Below, piece by piece: positions 5,811-10,697 of a stretch of 10,697 nucleotides of DNA (position 1 is its first letter; each line of letters starts with the position of its first letter). The notes beneath the pieces were generated by a model. That model worked only from the letters and a program-made list of their open reading frames with translations. It ran no database searches and was not told the origin of the DNA. The position numbers and the translations under genes were made by a program. The DNA is from Phoronis ovalis (lineage: Eukaryota; Phoronida; Phoronidae): the NCBI GenBank assembly GCA_028565635.1, contig JAOXYB010060990.1, forward strand, positions 1-10,697, read 5' to 3'.

Positions 5811-8308
5811 GTAAAAATTTAGATTAGGACATATCAGTGAAACTAAATAATAAAAAAACCTTGTACCTTTCTGTATCTGTTCAATACAGCACAATTTTAA
5901 ATTTGTTCTTACTTTATTAGTAACATTAGTTTTATATATCCAAGCTTAAACTATTATTGAAAATGTAGAGTTGGATTTGTGGTGGATTTGGGACATATTA
6001 GTCCCAATGTGAATTCAGATTCTGAGAAGGTAAAATTAAGGCATCTAATAATTAAAAAACTTGGCAGTACTTATTGTATTAAAAGTACATGAATAAAACT
6101 GTCACTATCCAACTTAGATCAATGTTAGTTCTTTATGTGCATAAGGTCTAGCTGGCAAACCTCTGGTAAGTTCAGTTCAATTTCTGTAAACTAAAATAAT
6201 AAATGCTGTATTTTTATATATTTTATTTAATTGTTTAAGGCATCCAATCCTTATGATTCATCTAGCTGGCATCCACATTGTTACAGACCTTCGTTTGTTC
6301 CAACTTTATTTCACAGTATCATCAATATGATGGCAATGGGAGAAGGTAATAAATACATTCACATTAGGCCACACCAAAAAGATAAGTTGGGTAATGGGCA
6401 AAAGCTAATTCGGTCTGTTTTTAATTTTTTTTTAGAAAATGTTTAATGGCCTGTTAAAAACCAAGTTGGACAGGCCCCTTAAACAAGGTCTATTAAAAAA
6501 ATTAACAATTTAAAGTGAAAATTTGAAGCAGTCGCTCCCATTAAACAAGGTTTCTTCTTTTTAACTAGTATTATGCAGCACTCTTGCTTATGACACTGGC
6601 CCTATTTCTTTTTTATAAAAATATTAAAAAATATAGACATTGTTTCATGGGAAGGTACACAGAACATATCTATTTTGCCAAACTGACAGCAAAATGTGCA
6701 GTTGTTGTTCAGATTTTGAAGGGAACAACCTCTTGTGAAAACTTCTATTTGTAACTTGCTCTGTCACTTCCGAGCAAGACATCTCTGTTTACCGAACCCC
6801 GTCATGAGATACCGGCCACTGCGGGACATAAGTGGCATGTCATGCGCTATGGAATCCTACAAACTGATTGGCTAACATGGCAATTTTGTAACATTATGAT
6901 AGAAACTCGAGAAGATATGCTCGGACCAAGTTTATAATTTTCCCAGGCTCAAAATCTATCGAAAACAGGGTGAATAAACATATAATTAGCCAAAGATATG
7001 AAAATGATTGTTTCTTTTTTATTTTTGATGAATGTTGCACAGTAAAATATTGCCATGAGACATATTTTAGTTATAGTTATTAAATCCACACATAATGGCT
7101 TCATGCCAAATCCTAATGTTCAACTTGCGTCATATTCAGATTAGATTTGCAATTCATGAATCACACGTTAAAGTAGACTTGGACACAACAAAACAAAATT
7201 TCTAAAAATTAGATAAATCAAAAATTCTGATGCAGTATTTCACAATTGTAAATGATTTAATTTTCTCAACTTAGTATTTGTGTATATTTCATAATGCCGT
7301 GCCATCCGAGTGAATAAATGTCAAAAATTATACAATTTAAAACAAGGTGTACATCGGTCACAATTCTGACTATGCTTGAGGACATTGATAGATTTTTACT
7401 GATTTTACATCCAATTAATAGATCTGTAAATATATATTATTAAAAATGTTAGTTGTTTTTATATATTTTACTGTTAATTTTAGTTTAATAATAAGTAGAT
7501 ATGAACCCTGGGATCCGACTCAATATTACTGTGTACCCATGTGCGTGAAAGGGTTTTTGAAAAAGCTCCTAAATTTTAGTTTGATCCCTTTTCACCGACT
7601 GGAAGAAATTTTCTAGAAATGATGTACAATGATTAAACTTCCCGGCTTTAGCTTACTTCAGTTTTACCCAAGGTGTTTATAACTGTTGTGTTATTCTTTT
7701 GTACAGGTGGAATTGTGAACACACATCATCCAGAATTTGACAGTGCTGTGAGTTCATACTTGTATGGAATAAAACTAGCAGATGTACGTCTTGTCTATAA
7801 CAAAGAAGTTGGTTTTGATTTTGAAACACTGTTGTAAGTGTTATCAGAAATGCTACAAAGTGTAGATACTAGTCGATTTCATTGTATATTTTTTATCTTT
7901 ACTCTTCGTATTATTATTCTGCATAGAAATCTGAAAAGATCTCCCGGGGACAACTTAATATAATAGTAATGACGGACGGGGAGAGTCCGCAGGTATAGTT
8001 CCCTTTTACCACTTTTTATAGATCAGGTTTAGAGGATATGATGTAAATTCACACAAGTATAGAGGATGTGACTTGTTTTTGTGTGATATAGAAGAAGTCT
8101 GTGAATGACTGTGCGTATGAATATCCGAAAAACAACCAACTTTACTAACTTCACCCTCTTTCCATCAAACCCCAGTGATGATCTAGATAAAATTAAATCT
8201 CTGGGTTTGTATGGAGAATATCTAAAAAAAACAGGAAAAAATTTGGTACAGAAGATCTCAGTTGGTTTCAGGTCCCTGCTGACCTTCTCCGTCAGTCATT
8301 TCTATTAA
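5103..8308 (+). CDS. Homeodomain transcription factor, PRD-like, four-exon model (357 aa)
   Basis: Seen: exons 5103-5810, 6240-6345, 7707-7833 and 8176-8308 join in phases 0, 1 and 2 with GT-AG borders and end at TAA. Residues 28-87 form a 60-residue homeodomain with no loop insertion. It keeps Arg5, Leu16, Phe20, Trp48, Phe49, Gln50, Asn51 and Arg53; a basic run (KKKRKR) at 27-32 can serve as nuclear localisation signal. The N-terminus (1-26) is acidic. After the domain comes a Ser/Thr/Pro-rich, probably disordered region to about 236, then a C-terminal part with no motif I recognise. Known: Gln50 homeodomains bind TAAT-type sites. Inferred: a nuclear DNA-binding regulator of PRD type. TDQLAELEKVF and VWFQNKRAK resemble NOBOX most, but Trp25, Ala40 and Lys52 are unusual, so I give no symbol. 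A three-exon alternative stops at 7837 (314 aa). Confidence 0.82.
5811..6239 (+). other. Homeobox gene intron 1
   Basis: A GT-AG intron of 429 bases, A+T-rich, with no coding or repeat feature that I can see. Confidence 0.75.
6240..6345 (+). CDS. Homeobox gene exon 2
   Basis: Acceptor TGTTTAAG at 6239, donor GAAG/GTAATA at 6346, phase 0 to 1. It encodes 35 residues with an aromatic, His/Pro-rich segment (SSSWHPHCYRPSFVP) and then SIINMMAMGEG. The phase match with both neighbours and the change in composition from its flanks support it. No domain recognised. Confidence 0.78.
6346..7706 (+). other. Homeobox gene intron 2
   Basis: An intron of 1361 bases. It holds an inverted repeat at 6441-6484 and a relatively G+C-rich patch (about 6765-6930) with a small hairpin (GCCACT at 6815-6820, AGTGGC at 6831-6836) and GATTGGCTAA, which contains an inverted CCAAT motif (ATTGG). 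The rest is A+T-rich with no gene on either strand. Confidence 0.65.
6441..6484. repeat. Inverted repeat with GGCCTGT arms
   Basis: The arms 6441-6454 (GTTTAATGGCCTGT) and 6470-6484 (ACAGGCCCCTTAAAC) pair almost fully around a 15-base spacer. It is followed by AAACAAGG, found in the same relation beside the inverted repeat at 439-463. It may be a decayed small DNA element; no target-site duplication was identified. Confidence 0.5.
7707..7833 (+). CDS. Homeobox gene exon 3
   Basis: Acceptor TTCTTTTGTACAG; the phase 1 entry completes Gly and reads GGIVNTHHPEFDSAV, then SSYLYGIKLADVRLVYNKEV and GFDFETL. The exon ends at a consensus donor GTAAGTG at 7834, whose TAA (7835-7837) is in frame: unspliced, the protein would end LL-stop. 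No known domain; the tail is rich in hydrophobic and acidic residues. Confidence 0.78.
7834..8175 (+). other. Homeobox gene intron 3 (or 3' UTR in the three-exon form)
   Basis: 342 bases with a consensus donor and acceptor. CCCGGGG at 7943-7949 followed by ACAACTTA recalls CCCCGGGGAGTTGTTA at 2233-2248; each lies about 400 bases before a TTTGGATTGCT repeat block. No AATAAA is seen in this segment, which argues mildly against a transcript ending here. Confidence 0.55.
8176..8308 (+). CDS. Homeobox gene exon 4 (probable last exon)
   Basis: It is preceded by a textbook acceptor: branch-site TACTAAC at 8143-8149, then a pyrimidine tract and CCCCAG. Phase 2 from exon 3 makes TT+T and opens the frame as FDDLDKIKSLGLYGEYLKK, then TGKNLVQKISVGFRSLL to TAA at 8306-8308. 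The first part looks like an amphipathic helix. The final dozen or so residues are hydrophobic and sit just before repeat copy 2, so the true end could differ, for example by splicing at TTTCAG/GTCC. Confidence 0.6.
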
Positions 8309-8319
8309 TATAGTCCTGT

Positions 8320-8715
8320 GCTCAGGTTATTTTTGGTGCTGATGTGCTGAACATTTTGGATTTGGATTGTATACTTTTTACTGTATTTTTTTGGATTGCT
8401 ACCATAACGATATTCAAAAATTTGGATTGCTACCCACTGCTTACAGCAAATAATTTGGATTAATTTCAGGTTTGTATCCATAATTCCATAAATAAATTTT
8501 GGAATTTGGTTTGTATCAGTCAGTTTCCATAAAAATGGATTGCTATATTCAAATATTTTAAAATTTTGGATTGCTAACCTTATATTTCATAAAATTTGGA
8601 TCACTCCCCTAAAATTTCAAAAAATTTGGATTGGGTTTGCTACCACAAGTTAAAATTTTGGATTGGGTTCCACGGCACATCCCCGTAGTCAAAAAAACCT
8701 TGAGTACCCCCTGGG
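8320..8715 (+). repeat. TTTGGATTGCT degenerate tandem repeat, copy 2
   Basis: TTTGGATT variants lie at about 8358, 8364, 8393, 8424, 8457, 8537, 8568, 8598, 8628 and 8659, a spacing of about 29-33 bases, with TTTGTATC variants filling the gap. The block ends with ACCACAAGT, GGCACATCCCCG and GAGTACCCCC. Read on the other strand the end is GGGGGTACTC and CGGGGATGTGCC. I recall similar strings as interspersed repeats of several marine invertebrates, but this was not searched. Confidence 0.82.
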
Positions 8716-8788
8716 TGAGTACCCGTTTAATATTTTAACTGCTGGATTAGTTTTTTCAGATATGCTTACTTTAAACCGTTTGCAGGTT

Positions 8789-8841
8789 TTTATTATGAAA
8801 ACAATTTGTAAGTCCATTGTTACAAGAAATACAATTTTATT
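8789..8841 (-). terminator. Candidate STIP1 polyadenylation signals
   Basis: AATAAA hexamers occur on the minus strand at 8841-8836 and 8794-8789, about 160 and 205 bases after the STIP1 stop codon. Either would leave a short 3' UTR ending before repeat copy 2. Confidence 0.5.
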
Positions 8842-8997
8842 ACAATGATCAATTGCAGTAATTTTTACTCTACTTGACATTATATAATTCATAATAATAC
8901 AGACCACTAACACAATGTAACACAGAAATATTCTTATATCAGTTCTGGTATATTGTCCAGTCTATAACCTGCAACTCTTTTTGGCTAGTCCTGTGAA

Positions 8998-9070
8998 TTA
9001 ACGGAAAGCTATAAGACCTGAACGCATTAGCTTCTCTATTTTTGTAGCAATTTCTGGATTCTTTGCATGT
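8998..9070 (-). CDS. STIP1: STIP1 last coding exon
   Basis: Preceded by a long pyrimidine run and CAG. The first base completes Glu; it reads [18 protein letters not shown] and LIAFR, then TAA (9000-8998). This closes the DP2 helical bundle and matches the C-terminus of the family. Confidence 0.95.
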
Positions 9071-10033
9071 CTGAAAAAAAAAGAAGAATATAATATTAAG
9101 TAATTAAACATCCCAAAGATTATGACCTACAATTACACATACTTGTAAACAGACCCACAAATATCTGTAGTTTGCAAGTTTATTGTGCAATATCTAGATG
9201 ACTGCTGCATGGTGTCACTCTGCCTGAACACCTATTAAAAAACAAATTGACTAAATAAACTAACACGTAATTTACTGAAAGCTACATAATCGTAAACATT
9301 TTAGTTTTAACTCACAAGAAATCACTAGATTTAGACCACCTGGTAATGATGATGTATGGGGGCACAGTTGGTTTAGAGTCTTGTTGCTTATTGCAGTTCC
9401 TGAATCTTACTCACTCTGAAAGTGCACTAGGATCTTTTTGCATTTGTTGTAAGATGAGCTGCATGGCGGGATCTTGCAAAATCTGTTGGATTTCTGGATC
9501 AGACATGGCTTTTCTCCTTATCACCTCGGGATCGTCTTGAGTCATTAAACAACTACGATAACCATCAATTGCTTCCTGTACAAGCATGTGAAACAGTGAG
9601 AACAGTGTTTTTTAAATGTTTGAAGTGTCCAATGAATAAAGTCACTTTTCCAGATCAATCTATTGATATACTTACCACACGTCTTTCAGGGGATAAAGTT
9701 ATTATAATCACATGTCCAGAAATTTCAAACTTATCAACAACTTTCAGCTTTAATACTAGTAAATGCCACAAGAGGTCCAGAAATATAACACAACATGACC
9801 TTGTGCATTATATTGAAAATGAAGTGACCATTTTGCAACTGTCCCTTTAATATAGCACAATATTGCGAAAAGCCAAATCTCCTATACATTAGCCAATGAA
9901 TGTTTAATAACAGTATAAAACTTATATACCTGGCATTGAGGATCTAACTCCATGGCTTTTTGGAAGGTTGTTTGTGCTTTAGCTGTGTCTTTCATTGCCA
10001 CCAAACAGTGACCTTTCCTCAGGTATCCTTTAA
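8998..10033 (-). CDS. STIP1: STIP1/HOP Hsp70-Hsp90 organising co-chaperone (C-terminal three exons)
   Basis: Seen: exons 10033-9930, 9575-9415 and 9070-8998 join in phases 0 and 2 to give about 111 residues and a stop. They contain the last TPR helices ([27 protein letters not shown]), a capping helix ([11 protein letters not shown]), and the DP2 domain ([17 protein letters not shown], then [15 protein letters not shown]), ending [14 protein letters not shown]. Known: HOP is a cytosolic scaffold in which TPR domains bind the C-terminal tails of Hsp70 and Hsp90, and DP2 is needed for client (steroid receptor) activation. The usual protein is about 540 residues, so roughly the last fifth is present and the first exons lie beyond the right edge. 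Compared with vertebrate STIP1, the linker between the TPR cap and DP2 (MTQDDPEV) is about six residues shorter. No damage is seen. It converges with the homeobox gene. Confidence 0.95.
9071..9414 (-). other. STIP1 intron before last exon
   Basis: 344 bases, GT-AG, A+T-rich; I see nothing else in it. Confidence 0.8.
9415..9575 (-). CDS. STIP1: STIP1 exon: TPR cap helix and most of DP2
   Basis: Acceptor TTGTACAG, donor GA/GTGAGT. It encodes the three Asp-Pro repeats that name the domain ([24 protein letters not shown]) after the shortened linker. Confidence 0.95.
9576..9929 (-). other. STIP1 intron between TPR2B and DP2 exons
   Basis: 354 bases, GT-AG. A plus-strand open frame at 9569-9850 crosses it but shows no domain, and its start overlaps the coding exon on the other strand. 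Confidence 0.75.
9930..10033 (-). CDS. STIP1: STIP1 exon: end of TPR2B
   Basis: Acceptor TTATCTAG, phase 1 in. Thirty-four full codons carry the helix A/B pair of the last tetratricopeptide repeat (GYLRKGHCL and [13 protein letters not shown]). The donor is CAG/GTATAT, phase 0. Confidence 0.94.
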
Positions 10034-10697
10034 CTAGATAAGAAAATAGAAATGATAATATATGAAATATTAATTGAAATAAAGTGCTGTCCCATGATGT
10101 TCACTTTGAATTTAGCCCATTTAGTTTAATCTCACTTGGGATAGCCTTTAATCTACCTACTATCAACATCAACATCAATTCACGTGTACAAACATTCATA
10201 TTGTTTTGATATCTAGGAAGTATATCATAAATTTCATTTACCTGATACCTAAATGCCTAACATAGTGCAAGGAAACCTAAAAACAACCCTTGCTTATGTA
10301 ATGTCAAATAATTTAATGACCAAATAACATGAAATTTTCAGGAAATGTTTTAAGACAGAATTTCATTTTAAAAAATGTTAGAAATTTTAGTTCCACGACT
10401 CGCCTCCGCATCAGCGACATCCCTATAGTATTATAGCATCACTTGGCATCAATTTTACTAATTTGAGTTTCATCAAAGTTATATACAATTTGCAGTTTTG
10501 AAATTTTTCGTGCATGCAAATGAGGTACTGGACAAAAGATATTTTACACAATAAAGTAAATTAAAAGCTACTTTTCTTTCTGTTTTCTAGTTCATAGTTT
10601 TACAATTACAATGGACGATTTTACATGGTTCGCACAGAATTTAGATGGCAAAATTCCATGACTTTTCCACGACTTTTCCAGAAGATTTCATAATTTT
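10034..10697 (-). other. Right-edge STIP1 intron sequence, with possible hAT-like remnant near the end
   Basis: No further STIP1 exon is recognisable here, so it is most likely one long intron. At about 10625-10685, GTTCGCACAG, AAATTCCATGACTTTTCC and ACGACTTTTCCAG resemble the ends of widespread non-autonomous hAT-type repeats. This is recognition by eye, not a search result. Confidence 0.4.

Noticed and set aside
8663-8913. Open frames on both strands between the repeat and STIP1
   Set aside because: They fall in the repeat tail and the STIP1 3' UTR and have no motif.
9346-9850. Plus-strand open frames of 64 and 93 codons
   Set aside because: They are antisense to, or within introns of, STIP1; the Cys-rich appearance of one does not form a spaced zinc-binding motif.
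1-10697. tRNA, rRNA, CRISPR array, operon or bacterial-type signals
   Set aside because: No T-loop plus acceptor pairing, no array of identical spaced repeats; the genes are intron-containing and animal-type. The ~31-base-period repeats are degenerate and have no unique spacers, so they are not CRISPR.

Overview
This window is A+T-rich nuclear DNA from an animal, most likely a marine invertebrate. Genes are split by GT-AG introns, coding exons match well-known metazoan proteins, and the spaces are filled with decayed retrotransposon and interspersed-repeat sequence. The repeat flavour (CR1/L2/Jockey-like reverse transcriptase, and a repeat ending in a C-run after 'GTACC') reminds me of lophotrochozoan, cnidarian or echinoderm genomes. 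I cannot fix the phylum from the sequence alone.

Layout, left to right. (1) 222-1975, minus strand: the 5' four coding exons of ECH1, the delta(3,5)-delta(2,4)-dienoyl-CoA isomerase of fatty-acid beta-oxidation. Its 3' exons lie beyond the left edge. A candidate TATA box and untranslated first exon lie at about 2177-2264. (2) 2575-2955: a degenerate ~31-bp-period repeat built on TTTGGATTGCT. (3) 2960-4262: a 5'-truncated, twice frameshifted non-LTR reverse transcriptase relic. (4) 5103-8308, plus strand: a homeobox gene assembled here from four exons (357 aa). Its homeodomain keeps all core residues but has unusual ones (Trp25, Ala40, Lys52). The exon 3 donor GTAAGT contains an in-frame TAA, so a three-exon, 314-aa form would result from retaining the last intron. 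(5) 8320-8715: a second copy of the TTTGGATTGCT repeat, same orientation, just after the last homeobox exon. (6) 8998-10033, minus strand: the last three coding exons of STIP1/HOP, carrying the end of the TPR2B domain and the whole DP2 domain. Its 5' part lies beyond the right edge.

ECH1 and the homeobox gene are divergent, about 3 kb apart; the homeobox gene and STIP1 converge tail to tail. The three genes have no obvious shared pathway: one is a metabolic enzyme, one a transcription factor, one an Hsp70-Hsp90 co-chaperone. The homeobox gene is the least ordinary item. I did not find a clearly new multi-gene system. The observations most worth following are the identity and alternative ending of the homeobox protein and the paired repeats.
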